NCBI GenBank assembly: GCA_023442525.1 | Contig: JAEZZA010000027.1 | Location: 1-64,000 of the forward strand | DNA from: Bacteroidota bacterium | GTDB lineage: Bacteria > Bacteroidota > Bacteroidia > Bacteroidales > UBA10428 | Length of the DNA stretch: 64,000 nt | Direction: 5' to 3' | Part shown: positions 17,261 to 25,830 of the stretch, piece after piece | Numbering within the stretch: position 1 is the first letter of the stretch | Layout: the number at the start of each line of letters is the position of its first letter | Made by a program: the position numbers and the translations under genes | Notes under the pieces: model-generated | What the model was told of the DNA's origin: nothing | Database searches by the model: none | What the model saw: the letters and a program-made list of their open reading frames with translations, nothing else

Positions 17261-18646
17261 ATGAAAGGTCGTAACGTCGCTTTTATCTACGGTATCACAC
17301 TCGTGGCGACAATCGGGGGGTTGTTGTTCGGGTATGATACCGCGGTTATTTCAGGTGCGGAGAAGTCACTACAGGCTTATCTCATCACCAGCCAGGGATT
17401 AAGTTCGTGGGTACATGGAGCTACAATATCCAGCGCCCTGATCGGATGTATCATTGGCGGCATCTTTTCGGGATTGCTGTCATCACGTCTGGGAAGAAAA
17501 CGAACACTGCTTCTGGCGTCTTTTCTTTTCTTTCTGTCAGCTCTTGGATCAGGTGTTCCTGAATTTGGTCTGTTCGAAAAAGGCGTCCCCACAATGGGAG
17601 TGCTCTATATGTTCAATTTTTACAGGATCATTGGAGGAATAGGGGTTGGACTTGCATCTGCCGTTTGTCCCATGTACATTGGCGAAATCGCACCGGCCGA
17701 CATAAGAGGTCGTCTCGTGTCGTGGAACCAGTTTGCCATTATTTTCGGTATGCTGGTGGTTTATTTTGTCAATTGGGGTATTGCACACGGACAGTCGTTA
17801 GAATGGATCGATACAATAGGGTGGAGATGGATGTTTATTTCAGAAGCAATTCCGGCAGGACTGTTCGGCTTGCTTCTGTTCATGGTGCCCGAAACCCCGC
17901 GATACCTTGCACTCACAGGGAACGATAGCAAGGCTTTATCCATACTTTCAAAGATCAATGGTAAGGAGAAAGCCGATGAGATATTCCGGGAAATTAAGTT
18001 TACCGTTGAGAAATCATCGGGTAAGCTGTTTTCGTACGGAAAGATTGTTATTATCATCGGTATCTTGCTTTCGGTATTCCAGCAGTTTGTGGGTATCAAC
18101 GTGGCACTTTACTATGCCCCAAGGATTTTCGAAAGCATGGGTGCTGCCAAAGACGCTTCTTTAGCACAGACTGTGGTCATGGGACTGGTAAATGTGATCT
18201 TTACTGTTCTTGCTATACTCACTGTGGATAAGTGGGGCAGGAAACCCTTGTTGATGGTAGGTTCTGTAGGAATGGCCATTGGCATGTTCGCAATAGGTGG
18301 CCTTGCCTTTATGAATGTTATCGGAATAAGTACCCTGATATTCATTATCGTGTACACGGCTTCGTTTATGATGTCGTGGGGTCCGATTTGCTGGGTTCTG
18401 ATATCAGAGATATTTCCGAATAAGATCCGTGGACGTGCTATTGCAATTGCCGTTGCGGCCCAATGGGCTGCAAATTACCTGATTTCATCTACCTACCCGG
18501 CGATGATGGAACTCAGCAGCGGTGCAACATATTGTTTCTATGGATTGATGAGCGTTCTGTCATTCATATTTGTATGGAAAATGGTTCCCGAAACAAAAGG
18601 CAAAACGCTTGAGGAAATGGAAAACCTTTGGAAAGATAACAAGTAG
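17261..18646 (+). CDS. xylE: Xylose/H+ symporter, MFS sugar-porter family
   Basis: The 461-residue inner-membrane protein has about 12 transmembrane helices. Sugar-porter motifs include GGLLFGYDTAVISG near the N-terminus, RLGRKRTLL, RIIGGIGVGLASAVCPMYIGE, VPETPRYL, QQFVGINVALYY, DKWGRKPLL and the final VPETKGKTLEEME. It imports sugar with protons; D-xylose is inferred from its position 9 bases after xylA. It ends the operon. Confidence 0.92.
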   Translation: MKGRNVAFIYGITLVATIGGLLFGYDTAVISGAEKSLQAYLITSQGLSSWVHGATISSALIGCIIGGIFSGLLSSRLGRKRTLLLASFLFFLSALGSGVPEFGLFEKGVPTMGVLYMFNFYRIIGGIGVGLASAVCPMYIGEIAPADIRGRLVSWNQFAIIFGMLVVYFVNWGIAHGQSLEWIDTIGWRWMFISEAIPAGLFGLLLFMVPETPRYLALTGNDSKALSILSKINGKEKADEIFREIKFTVEKSSGKLFSYGKIVIIIGILLSVFQQFVGINVALYYAPRIFESMGAAKDASLAQTVVMGLVNVIFTVLAILTVDKWGRKPLLMVGSVGMAIGMFAIGGLAFMNVIGISTLIFIIVYTASFMMSWGPICWVLISEIFPNKIRGRAIAIAVAAQWAANYLISSTYPAMMELSSGATYCFYGLMSVLSFIFVWKMVPETKGKTLEEMENLWKDNK

Positions 18647-18676
18647 CTACTTTAGCTGCCAGCAGTCTTACATTTT

Positions 18677-18728
18677 AACTGTCGGACACCTTGTAATGCC
18701 CCATGGGCGGCAAGGCTGTCCGACGGTT
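18677..18728. repeat. Long imperfect hairpin after the xylose operon
   Basis: Arms AACTGTCGGACACCTTG and CAAGGCTGTCCGACGGTT pair over 17 bases with one G-T wobble and one bulge. An inner GCCC/GGGC stem closes on CAT. Only a weak T-rich stretch follows, so it may be a terminator for xylE or a small dispersed palindrome. The next about 80 bases are pyrimidine-rich with no credible gene. Confidence 0.6.
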
Positions 18729-18811
18729 ATTTTATGTCTCTCCCTCTCTCCCTCTCCCCCTCGGAACCTCCGGGCTTTCAAGCGCGGGTATGATTTATTG
18801 ACTTTCTTTAT

Positions 18812-18819
18812 TATTTTTG
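18812..18819 (+). promoter_or_regulatory. -7 promoter box of the YggS-type gene (TATTTTTG)
   Basis: TATTTTTG fits TAnnTTTG and ends 17 bases before the ATG at 18837, giving a short leader. No good -33 element is seen. Confidence 0.45.
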
Positions 18820-18836
18820 TTCTACACAAGGCTATA

Positions 18837-19508
18837 ATGAGTATTGCAGAACATATTAATTCCCTGAGAAACGAGATCCCGTGCAACGTTAAAGTAATTG
18901 CCGTATCCAAGACCATGCCGGTCTCTGCCATACTCGAAGCCTATCAGGCCGGTCAACGCGTTTTTGGCGAAAACAGGGTGCAGGAATTACTGCAAAAACA
19001 GCCTCAATTACCTTCCGATATCGAATGGCACCTGATAGGACATCTTCAGACCAATAAAGTTCGATCCGTTGTCCCCGTTGTTTCAATGATTCAATCGGCA
19101 GACAGTCTGAGACTCCTTGCTGAAATCAACAAGGAAGCATTAAAGATCAACAAGATCATGGATTGTCTTCTCGAAATCCGGATTGCCCGTGAAGAAACAA
19201 AATTCGGGCTGACTGCCGAAGATTCGGTTCGCCTTCTTGAATCGGATGAATACGCAGTTTTACGCAATGTAAGAATCAAAGGATTAATGGGAATTGCTAC
19301 ATTTACAGAAGATATTGAACAGGTAAAAAATGAATTCCGGTACCTGGCAGCACATTTCCGGACGATAAAGGACCGCTTTTTTAAAACTGATCCTTCGTTC
19401 ACCGAGCTTTCGATTGGTATGTCGGGCGATTATAAATATGCAATCGATGAGGGATCAACGATGATCCGGATCGGTACACTCATTTTCGGCTCAAGGAGCT
19501 ACAAATGA
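18837..19508 (+). CDS. YggS/PLPBP-family pyridoxal phosphate homeostasis protein
   Basis: The 223-residue protein starts MSIAEHINSLRNEIPCNVKVIAVSKT; the Lys in VSKT binds PLP. Also present are FGENRVQEL, WHLIGHLQTNK, GLMGIATF and LSIGMSGDYKYAIDEGSTMIRIG, all family signatures. It is a fold-type III PLP carrier that keeps vitamin B6 and amino-acid pools balanced, and is not thought to be an enzyme. An open frame extends upstream to 18570 but overlaps the transporter gene and crosses the hairpin, so the ATG at 18837 is used. Confidence 0.93.
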   Translation: MSIAEHINSLRNEIPCNVKVIAVSKTMPVSAILEAYQAGQRVFGENRVQELLQKQPQLPSDIEWHLIGHLQTNKVRSVVPVVSMIQSADSLRLLAEINKEALKINKIMDCLLEIRIAREETKFGLTAEDSVRLLESDEYAVLRNVRIKGLMGIATFTEDIEQVKNEFRYLAAHFRTIKDRFFKTDPSFTELSIGMSGDYKYAIDEGSTMIRIGTLIFGSRSYK

Positions 19509-19558
19509 AAGCTGCCGGACAGAATTTCAGCTGACCGAACAACTGCGTAACTAAAACA

Positions 19559-20542
19559 ATGAATATGTCAAGTTTATCTACAAATTACCTGGGATTGAAT
19601 TTGAAGAGTCCTCTGATCGTGAGCAGTTCGGGACTTACCAATTCAGCCGATAAAATAAAAAAGCTTGAGGAGCTTGGAGCCGGTGCAGTGGTACTGAAAT
19701 CACTTTTTGAAGAGCAAATCAATTACGAAGCCGGTATGCTTGTGGAGGACGGATTATCTCCCGAGGCGCACGACTATATTACCCGCTATTCCAGGACAGA
19801 GGCACTCGAAAATTATATCAGGATAATTGAAGATGCGAAGAAGAATACCGTAATCCCCGTTATAGCCAGCATCAATTGCATGTCGGTTTCCGAATGGATT
19901 TCATTCGCCAGGGATATCGAAAATGCAGGCGCCGATGCACTCGAACTGAATGTATTCTTTATTGCATCCGATCCTGCCCAGTCATCTGATAAATACGAAG
20001 AACGGTACAGCGAGCTGGTTACCCATATTAAAGAGGTAACCCGGCTGCCCATAGCGGTGAAAATCGGTTACTATTTTACCAATCTGGTGAGCATAGTCAA
20101 TAAAATATATCACCGCGGAGCCCAGGGAGTGGTTCTGTTCAACCGTTTTTATGAACCCGATATCGATATTGATAAAATAGAACTTTCCACATCGGGCGTG
20201 TTCAGTTCACCGGTTGATATCCGGCATACATTGAGATGGGTTGGAATTATATCCGACAAAATAAGTAAAATAGATGTTGCAGCTTCTACGGGAGTACACG
20301 ACGGTAAGGCTGCCATAAAACAAATTCTGGCCGGAGCATCGGCGGTTCAGATATGTTCGGTGCTGTATGAAAAGGGCATTAAGGAATTGTCGGTTATGAA
20401 TTCGGAAATTGAAAACTGGATGAATGCAAAAGGATTCGATTCCATTAGCCAGTTCAAAGGAAAGCTCAGTTACCGGAATATTCCGAATCCTTCATTATAT
20501 GAGCGTTCGCAGTTTATGAAGTATTTTTCTACTTACCAGTAG
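19559..20542 (+). CDS. Dihydroorotate dehydrogenase-like FMN protein
   Basis: The 327-residue TIM-barrel protein begins LSTNYLGLNLKSPLIVSSSGLTNS and contains AIAVKIGYYFTNL-type and VVLFNRFYEPDIDIDKIEL segments, typical of the dihydroorotate dehydrogenase-like group. A C-terminal phosphate/FMN site is seen at ASTGVHDGKAAIKQILAGASAVQICS. Its SINCMSVSEW replaces the usual PyrD active-site surroundings, so the true substrate may differ. No other pyrimidine gene is nearby. Confidence 0.82.
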   Translation: MNMSSLSTNYLGLNLKSPLIVSSSGLTNSADKIKKLEELGAGAVVLKSLFEEQINYEAGMLVEDGLSPEAHDYITRYSRTEALENYIRIIEDAKKNTVIPVIASINCMSVSEWISFARDIENAGADALELNVFFIASDPAQSSDKYEERYSELVTHIKEVTRLPIAVKIGYYFTNLVSIVNKIYHRGAQGVVLFNRFYEPDIDIDKIELSTSGVFSSPVDIRHTLRWVGIISDKISKIDVAASTGVHDGKAAIKQILAGASAVQICSVLYEKGIKELSVMNSEIENWMNAKGFDSISQFKGKLSYRNIPNPSLYERSQFMKYFSTYQ

Positions 20543-20543
20543 G

Positions 20544-21065
20544 TCAGTAGCTTTCAATCACTTTTTTCAGTTCCCTGAAAAGAGGCATCTTATCTTCGCT
20601 CACTTTGCTTTCTGAATCTTTTATAAAGTGAATGCAGGAATGGATTTGATCCACGGTGGCATTTACCAATGATTCCTCAATGACAGTGAACGATTCAAGC
20701 GCCGTGCTGAAATCACCCTTAACAAACAACTCCACAAAGGTGTTGAGGTGGTTACTGAAATCGAGTCCCGACTGCCAGCATGCTGCAACCAAATCGTTCT
20801 GGTAATCTCCGAAATCATTATCATGGAACGATCGGGCAAGAACAGGAACAGCTTCGGGTGACTTCATTTCGCTAACCAGGCGGATTATCTCAAGATTCAC
20901 TTCAGTATCGGTACGGTTGTTAATAAGGCCGAGCATTACCGGTAGCATTTTTACCGATCCGGAATTTCTCACCTCATAAATTGTCTTAAGAATCCTTACT
21001 TTGTCGGAGCTTTCGAACGACGCGATCCAGCTTTTTTCAATCGTATTGTAATTTTCCATTACCAT
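20544..21065 (-). CDS. Helical (HEAT-like) repeat protein, function unknown
   Basis: The 173-residue soluble protein is built of paired helices, for example KVRILKTIYEVRNSGSVKMLPVMLGLI then EVNLEIIRLVSEMKSPEAVPVLARSF, the spacing expected of HEAT repeats. No catalytic motif, signal peptide or membrane segment is visible. It lies 13 bases after tilS on the same strand, so the two may be co-transcribed, and it converges with the dihydroorotate dehydrogenase-like gene with one base between stops. A scaffolding role is only a guess. Confidence 0.75.
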   Translation of the reverse strand: MVMENYNTIEKSWIASFESSDKVRILKTIYEVRNSGSVKMLPVMLGLINNRTDTEVNLEIIRLVSEMKSPEAVPVLARSFHDNDFGDYQNDLVAACWQSGLDFSNHLNTFVELFVKGDFSTALESFTVIEESLVNATVDQIHSCIHFIKDSESKVSEDKMPLFRELKKVIESY

Positions 21066-21078
21066 TTGTATTCTTTAA

Positions 21079-22404
21079 TTATTCATGGTATTCAATCAAT
21101 AATACCCTTTTGGTTTCGGGACTGACTTTGAAACGGTCGTCAATCCTTTGATTTACTATCCAGACTATTTCACTCTTGCTTTCAATCACCCTGATATTTT
21201 TCTTATCGGGAAGTGCAACCTTGCTATTGATCAGGAAGTCGCTCACCTTTTTGGTTCCGCTCATTCCCAGTGGCTGAAACCGGTCGCCTTTTTTCCACGT
21301 TCTCAGTATTAATGGAAAAATCAGCTTGTCCGCATCCACGGCGGCGATGTTCTTCTGTACCGGAATCTGAAAATCGTTTTTTATATCCAGGTAATTGAAG
21401 GTCATCTGAACGGGGTGATCAATCATTGCCGTTTCGGGATTGATCAGCACTTCCGAACTTTCTTCAACCATGTTGGGTGTGACTATCAGAACATCACGAT
21501 CCCGTGTCAGCGTATGAGTACGGGTATGAAACTGCCGGCCGGTTGATGTATCGAGTGTATTCAACAACATGTCGCCACTCAGTTGTGAAACCCCGAAATC
21601 CTTTAGAAGTTCGAAAAGAATTATATCGTTTGAAGGGTATTCTTTAAGCCTGTTGATCTGAATGGTAATCTTTCCATTTGATTCATGCCAGGCTTCCTTT
21701 TTAATCTGGTCGAGCAGGAGGTCGAGCAACCTGCCTGTGCTTTCCATCCGGGCTGCAGTGTCCACTGCTGTGCGAATGAATGCGGGATTGATCGATTCCA
21801 GCGCGGGAATCACAACGTGCCTGATTTTATTACGCGTATATTTGGTCTGGCGGTTGGATGAATCTTCTCGCCAGATGAGATTGTTTTCACCGGCATAAGT
21901 CTTAATCCTTTCACGTGAGGCAAAAAGCAGGGGGCGAATGATTATACCGTTACGTGCCCTGATGCCCATTAGTCCCCTGAATCCGGTTCCTCGTGCAAGA
22001 TTGAGCAGCATGGTCTCAACAACATCATTCCGGTTGTGCCCAACTGAAATATATTGAAAATCTTCGGCACGGGCTATTTCGCCAAACCAGGCATAACGGA
22101 GATCACGGGCTGCCATTTGTATGGAAATCCCGTAACGGGAGGCATGATCCCGGGTATTGAATAATTTTGTGAAGACAGGCACACCAAGGTGTGATGCCAT
22201 ATCCCTTACGAATTGCTCGTCGGCATCCGATTCTTTTCCGCGCAAGCCAAAATTGCAGTGGGCAATGGCGAAATCCAGGGAAGCTTTTTTGAACAGGTGA
22301 GCCATAACGAGCGAATCGATTCCGCCGCTGACTGCTACCAGGAATTTTCCATTTGGTTCGGCCTTACACTCCCTGATCAGGAAATCTCTGAATTCATCAA
22401 GCAC
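21079..22404 (-). CDS. tilS: tRNA(Ile)-lysidine synthetase
   Basis: The 441-residue protein modifies C34 of the CAU anticodon of tRNA-Ile to lysidine, so that it reads AUA. The PP-loop ATP motif is AVSGGIDSLVMAHLF (about 24-38), followed by HCNFGLRGKESDADEQFV, GHNRNDVVETMLLNLARGTG and a C-terminal TilS domain with WKKGDRFQPLGMSGTKKVSDFLI. The gene is essential in most bacteria. The predicted AUA start codon of infC in this window is read by initiator tRNA, not by this tRNA. Confidence 0.95.
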   Translation of the reverse strand: MLDEFRDFLIRECKAEPNGKFLVAVSGGIDSLVMAHLFKKASLDFAIAHCNFGLRGKESDADEQFVRDMASHLGVPVFTKLFNTRDHASRYGISIQMAARDLRYAWFGEIARAEDFQYISVGHNRNDVVETMLLNLARGTGFRGLMGIRARNGIIIRPLLFASRERIKTYAGENNLIWREDSSNRQTKYTRNKIRHVVIPALESINPAFIRTAVDTAARMESTGRLLDLLLDQIKKEAWHESNGKITIQINRLKEYPSNDIILFELLKDFGVSQLSGDMLLNTLDTSTGRQFHTRTHTLTRDRDVLIVTPNMVEESSEVLINPETAMIDHPVQMTFNYLDIKNDFQIPVQKNIAAVDADKLIFPLILRTWKKGDRFQPLGMSGTKKVSDFLINSKVALPDKKNIRVIESKSEIVWIVNQRIDDRFKVSPETKRVLLIEYHE

Positions 22405-22446
22405 AGTAAATCGTTTTGCAGAGAAAGGTACTGCAAAAAGCGTAAA

Positions 22447-22483
22447 AAGCCATGCAAGGTTTGAAAACTAGCTTGCATGGCTT
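22447..22483 (-). terminator. Intrinsic terminator downstream of dgkA
   Basis: AAGCCATGCAAG and CTTGCATGGCTT form a perfect 12-base stem. Read on the minus strand the stem is followed by a T-rich stretch. It lies between the dgkA stop and the tilS start, so it separates the two transcripts. Confidence 0.85.
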
Positions 22484-22496
22484 CACTATTTCCTAG

Positions 22497-22844
22497 TCAC
22501 TTTATCATATCGATCAGGTATGGAACAAATATGCACAGTCCGACAGCAACCGAAACAACGGCAGTCACAAGTACGGCACCGGCCGAGATATCCTTGATCA
22601 ATCCTGCCTTTTCATTCCGGCCCGGAGATACCACATCAACCAGTTTCTCAATCGCCGTATTAAAAATTTCAGCAGCCAAAACCATCCCAATGCATAAAAA
22701 TACTGCTATCCATTCAAGCCTCGAAATCCCGGAAAAAACTCCGCAACCCACCACAAACAAAGAGATTACCAAATGCACCCTTGCATTTTTTTCAGTTTGA
22801 AAGACCGATTTAATCCCTTTCAGGGCAAAAATAAAAGTCCGCAT
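22497..22844 (-). CDS. dgkA: Diacylglycerol/undecaprenol kinase
   Basis: The 115-residue inner-membrane protein has an N-terminal amphipathic region (FALKGIKSVFQTEKNARVHL) and three transmembrane helices. The second carries the family signature AAEIFNTAIEKLVDVVSP, whose Glu and Asn bind metal-ATP. It phosphorylates diacylglycerol or undecaprenol; undecaprenol is usual outside Proteobacteria. It stands between the CreD operon and a terminator. Confidence 0.93.
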   Translation of the reverse strand: MRTFIFALKGIKSVFQTEKNARVHLVISLFVVGCGVFSGISRLEWIAVFLCIGMVLAAEIFNTAIEKLVDVVSPGRNEKAGLIKDISAGAVLVTAVVSVAVGLCIFVPYLIDMIK

Positions 22845-22857
22845 GGTTATTGGGTTT

Positions 22858-22880
22858 GCACCACCCCGTCGGGGTGGTGC
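22858..22880. repeat. Perfect hairpin GCACCACCCC-GTC-GGGGTGGTGC
   Basis: A 10-base perfect stem closes on GTC between creD and dgkA. The core CCACCCCGTCGGGGTGG recurs at 57551-57567. There is no T-run, so it is more likely a dispersed palindromic repeat than a terminator. Confidence 0.7.
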
Positions 22881-22900
22881 GTGAATAAATATGCATTTAT

Positions 22901-24199
22901 TTACCGCGAATACCAGTCGATTTTCCGGGCGAAGTACATGACAACAGCCAGGATGATTACCAGTCCAATATTTCCGATCAGAAGTGAGTAGTCGGCCAAT
23001 TGGAGGATCACGAAAAGGAATGTGTATAAGATGACCATACTGGAGATAATCACCAGTGTGACCCTTGAGTTTTTATATAGTGATCTTGCAAAGAGCCCGA
23101 CCATTGAAGTGATGGTGAGGGCTGCGACGATATAGGCTATGTTGAAGCTGATATGTTCCGACAGGGCTGTAAGCAGTGAATAAAACACTACCACTGCAAA
23201 TCCGGTGAGCAGGTAGAGCACGGGATGTATCCGGGTTTTGGTCATTATTTCTGCAAAGAAGAAAATAAGAAATGTAAGTCCGATAAACAGGATAGCATAC
23301 TTTGCCGAACGTTCGGATTTCTGATAGTGATCGACGGGGGTGATCAGTTCCACGCCAAAAGCCGATTGGGTGACTTCGTAGTCATCGTTTAACCAGAATT
23401 GCGGAAAGTTGCGGTTGAGTTGAAGTACGTTCCACGATGCCGTGAAGCCCTTTTCATCAATTTTCCTTTCATCGGGCAGAAAAGCACCTGAAAAACTCGG
23501 ATCGGCCCAGGTCGATGTCAGGTTCACATTGGTTACTTTTCCCAGAGGGATAAAATTCAGCGAACTGCTGCCGTTTAAATCGAGGTCGAAGCTGAAATTA
23601 TATACATTACCCCGTGAAAACTGCACGGGAGCATGAACTCCCGACGATGCCACGTCGGTTGTTTTCATGCCCGGTATTACACCTGCTTCGGAATCGTTCC
23701 ATTTAACAACGATATCTTTGTTAATTCCTCTCATATCGGGAATCCCTATTTCGACAAATGCATTTGCCGGTGAATCGAAATTCAGTCCTTCAACCGGTGA
23801 GGCCGTTTCAGGTTTGAATGTTCCTGTTACACGAATTTGGGCTGAATAGGTCACTACACTATAGATACCTCTTTTCCTGAGTTCGGGAATCATCCTGCCT
23901 TCAATGTTCAAATTATCGGGAAGAAAGTGTGCGTAATTGACTCTTGTTATTAGTTGGCCATCTGCTCTCTTTTCGGTTATTTCATACGGAACTGTTAAAA
24001 CCGGTCCGTTGATTACCTGCGAGTTTCCCCAGATCGAACTCACTTCGATTATTGTTTCATTGCGGCGTTGTTCACGTTCGCGGATGAGGTCTTGTATCAT
24101 TGCCGCGGGGATCAGTAAAAGCAACGAGAGAAAGGCGATCAGTCCGAGTTTGAAACCGAGTGAATTAAAGAATCCGTTGACTTTTTCAATTGTGTCCAT
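22901..24199 (-). CDS. CreD-family inner-membrane protein
   Basis: 432 residues: one N-terminal membrane helix (about 14-33), a periplasmic beta-rich domain (about 35-290) with RREQRRNETIIEVSSIWGNSQ-like and GPVLTVPYEI segments, and about five C-terminal helices. This is the CreD (Cet) architecture, linked in other bacteria to envelope stress and colicin/beta-lactam tolerance, but its molecular function is unknown. It ends an operon with a winged-helix regulator and a small membrane protein; the pairing with a winged-helix gene suggests local regulation of the envelope response. Confidence 0.88.
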   Translation of the reverse strand: MDTIEKVNGFFNSLGFKLGLIAFLSLLLLIPAAMIQDLIREREQRRNETIIEVSSIWGNSQVINGPVLTVPYEITEKRADGQLITRVNYAHFLPDNLNIEGRMIPELRKRGIYSVVTYSAQIRVTGTFKPETASPVEGLNFDSPANAFVEIGIPDMRGINKDIVVKWNDSEAGVIPGMKTTDVASSGVHAPVQFSRGNVYNFSFDLDLNGSSSLNFIPLGKVTNVNLTSTWADPSFSGAFLPDERKIDEKGFTASWNVLQLNRNFPQFWLNDDYEVTQSAFGVELITPVDHYQKSERSAKYAILFIGLTFLIFFFAEIMTKTRIHPVLYLLTGFAVVVFYSLLTALSEHISFNIAYIVAALTITSMVGLFARSLYKNSRVTLVIISSMVILYTFLFVILQLADYSLLIGNIGLVIILAVVMYFARKIDWYSR

Positions 24200-24224
24200 A
24201 TTTATGAATTTTTAAAAGATTGAT

Positions 24225-24527
24225 TTATTGCTGAGTTTTTCTCACCATCATTTCCAGTACCCTGAGGTGTTCGGTAAAGGCTTCACGGCCTTTGTCGGTG
24301 ATTCTGTATGATGTATTGGGCTTGCGGCCGATGAATTGTTTTTGAATTTCGATAAGTTCATGCTTCTCGAGGGCCGCAAGGTGACTGGACAGGTTTCCGT
24401 CGGTGGCGTCAAGTAATTCCTTGAGACTGTTAAAGTCGAGGGAATCATTCACCATAAGAACCGACATGATACCCAACCGTATCCTGTTCTCAAATTGCTT
24501 ATTCAGCTTTGAAATTAACTCCCTCAC
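24225..24527 (-). CDS. Winged-helix transcriptional regulator
   Basis: The 100-residue protein is a single winged-helix domain: NRIRLGIMSVLMVNDSLDFNSLKELLDATDGNLSSHLAALE is the helix-turn-helix with the recognition helix near NLSSHL, and KPNTSYRITDKGREAF is the wing. It matches the short HTH_34/ArsR-MarR-like group. The 3' end of the preceding membrane-protein gene overlaps its start by 4 bases, and creD follows after 25 bases. The TACTTTG palindrome at 25112-25130 is its probable operator. Confidence 0.9.
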   Translation of the reverse strand: MRELISKLNKQFENRIRLGIMSVLMVNDSLDFNSLKELLDATDGNLSSHLAALEKHELIEIQKQFIGRKPNTSYRITDKGREAFTEHLRVLEMMVRKTQQ

Positions 24528-25105
24528 TTTTCTTTCTCATATCGGTTATACATGGCAATTCCGTATATAATATGCAGTAATCCGAATCCGATTGCCCATA
24601 TTATCAGTCCGTACCCGGCCAGCCATCCCGCAAGGAGTCCCAGCAGGATTTCAAAAACACCCAGAATCCTGATTTCGGGCAGGGTGTATTTACTGGCGTT
24701 AACAAGTGCCAGTCCGTAAAATACGAGGGTTGCCGACGGCAGAAGATTGGTTTTATCGTTGCCTATAAGAATAAGGCAAAACAATCCTCCGGTTGCAAGG
24801 GGGATAAGCATGTTAATCAGGAGTCGTCGTGCCGACCGGTCCCATATTTTTTCGTTGTTTTTAGCCGCACGACGAACAGTGAAAAATATGGCTCCCGATA
24901 TGGCGAGGGTCAGAACGATGAGTGCATCGATCACGAGGAACAGGGTAGTGAGGTTATCCCGGAACCAGGCAATGGCAGCCCCGGCCAGTGCTGCTGATCC
25001 TGCAAAAATTCCTGCAGCTCCGCTGAGTGAAATAAACCTTGATGATCTCTCCATCAGGTCGCGGATTTCATTAAGCTGTTGAATGGGTTCTTTTATTTTT
25101 ATCAT
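24524..25105 (-). CDS. Six-helix membrane protein, function unknown
   Basis: 193 residues from the ATG at 25105, which places the start right after the operator; a longer reading (25126) would begin inside the palindrome. About six membrane helices are visible, starting at LSGAAGIFAGSAALAGAAIAW and ending at LLHIIYGIAMY, with a cytosolic N-terminal helix (IQQLNEIRDLMERSSRF). I do not recognise a named family. It is the first gene of the operon with the winged-helix regulator (4-base overlap) and creD, so it is probably a partner or sensor in that envelope module. Confidence 0.78.
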   Translation of the reverse strand: MIKIKEPIQQLNEIRDLMERSSRFISLSGAAGIFAGSAALAGAAIAWFRDNLTTLFLVIDALIVLTLAISGAIFFTVRRAAKNNEKIWDRSARRLLINMLIPLATGGLFCLILIGNDKTNLLPSATLVFYGLALVNASKYTLPEIRILGVFEILLGLLAGWLAGYGLIIWAIGFGLLHIIYGIAMYNRYEKEK

Positions 25106-25111
25106 ATAAAG

Positions 25112-25130
25112 TACTTTGAAGTACAAAGTA
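25112..25130. promoter_or_regulatory. TACTTTG-N5-CAAAGTA palindrome, probable operator
   Basis: Perfect 7-base arms around AAGTA lie immediately upstream of the first gene of the CreD operon. One arm also resembles a -7 promoter element, so a bound regulator would block RNA polymerase. The winged-helix protein encoded in the operon is the obvious candidate. Confidence 0.6.
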
Positions 25131-25309
25131 AATAATATTAATTATACTATGCAAGTTTTTTTGTCACTTTTCAGTCATAACGAATAATCATACCTGCGAA
25201 CAGGTATGGGTACTACTGCTAATGACCGGTGTTAATATGAACATACGCAATATTTAATTGTTAATTGCTTGATGTTCAGGAATAGTCGTTAATTGAAATA
25301 GAGAGAATT

Positions 25310-25828
25310 ATGAAAGAGAAACACAGCGTATTATTTCTGCTGATGTATCTGCTTTTGCAAGTGCCCCTGTTCACCCATTCACAGGATTTGGCTGATGCAA
25401 TTACATCTGCAAAATATCATGATGCCGGGATTTACGATTACAGGATTCTACCGGTAGATACATTACGTCTGAGAATTATTGAAAAGGCGAGGCAGTATAT
25501 CGGAGTTGATTATAAATGGGGCGAATCGGGTGAAAATGGTTTTGATTGTTCAGGCTATGTCAAATATATATTTGGACAGTTCGGATATGCTTTGCCACAT
25601 TCATCCCTTGCGCAATACAACAAAAGCAAAAGGCTTGTTCAAAGCAAAGCCCGGCCGGGTGACCTGGTTTTCTTTATTACATCGGGGAACAAAATTTCGC
25701 ATGTGGGGATCTATCTGGGAAATAATAAATTTATCCATGCTCCCAGAACAGGTCGGCAGGTCAGAGTTGAATCGATCGACACGGGTTTTTTCAGAAAGGC
25801 TCTTGCCGGTTTTGGAACCATCTTTTGA
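25310..25828 (+). CDS. NlpC/P60 family cell-wall peptidase
   Basis: The 172-residue exported protein has a signal peptide (cleavage after FTHSQD) and an NlpC/P60 domain (about 55-172). Catalytic Cys lies in NGFDCSGYVKYIF, the His in KISHVGIYLGNNKFIHAP, with the second polar residue in the following His. It cleaves D-Glu-gamma-meso-DAP type bonds in peptidoglycan peptides. The 181 bases before it hold no other gene. It converges with the CotH-like gene with two bases between stops. Confidence 0.92.
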   Translation: MKEKHSVLFLLMYLLLQVPLFTHSQDLADAITSAKYHDAGIYDYRILPVDTLRLRIIEKARQYIGVDYKWGESGENGFDCSGYVKYIFGQFGYALPHSSLAQYNKSKRLVQSKARPGDLVFFITSGNKISHVGIYLGNNKFIHAPRTGRQVRVESIDTGFFRKALAGFGTIF

Positions 25829-25830
25829 AC

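Noticed and set aside
18570..18836. Upstream extension of the YggS-type gene
   Set aside because: It would overlap the transporter gene and run through the hairpin; the family start and promoter box support 18837.
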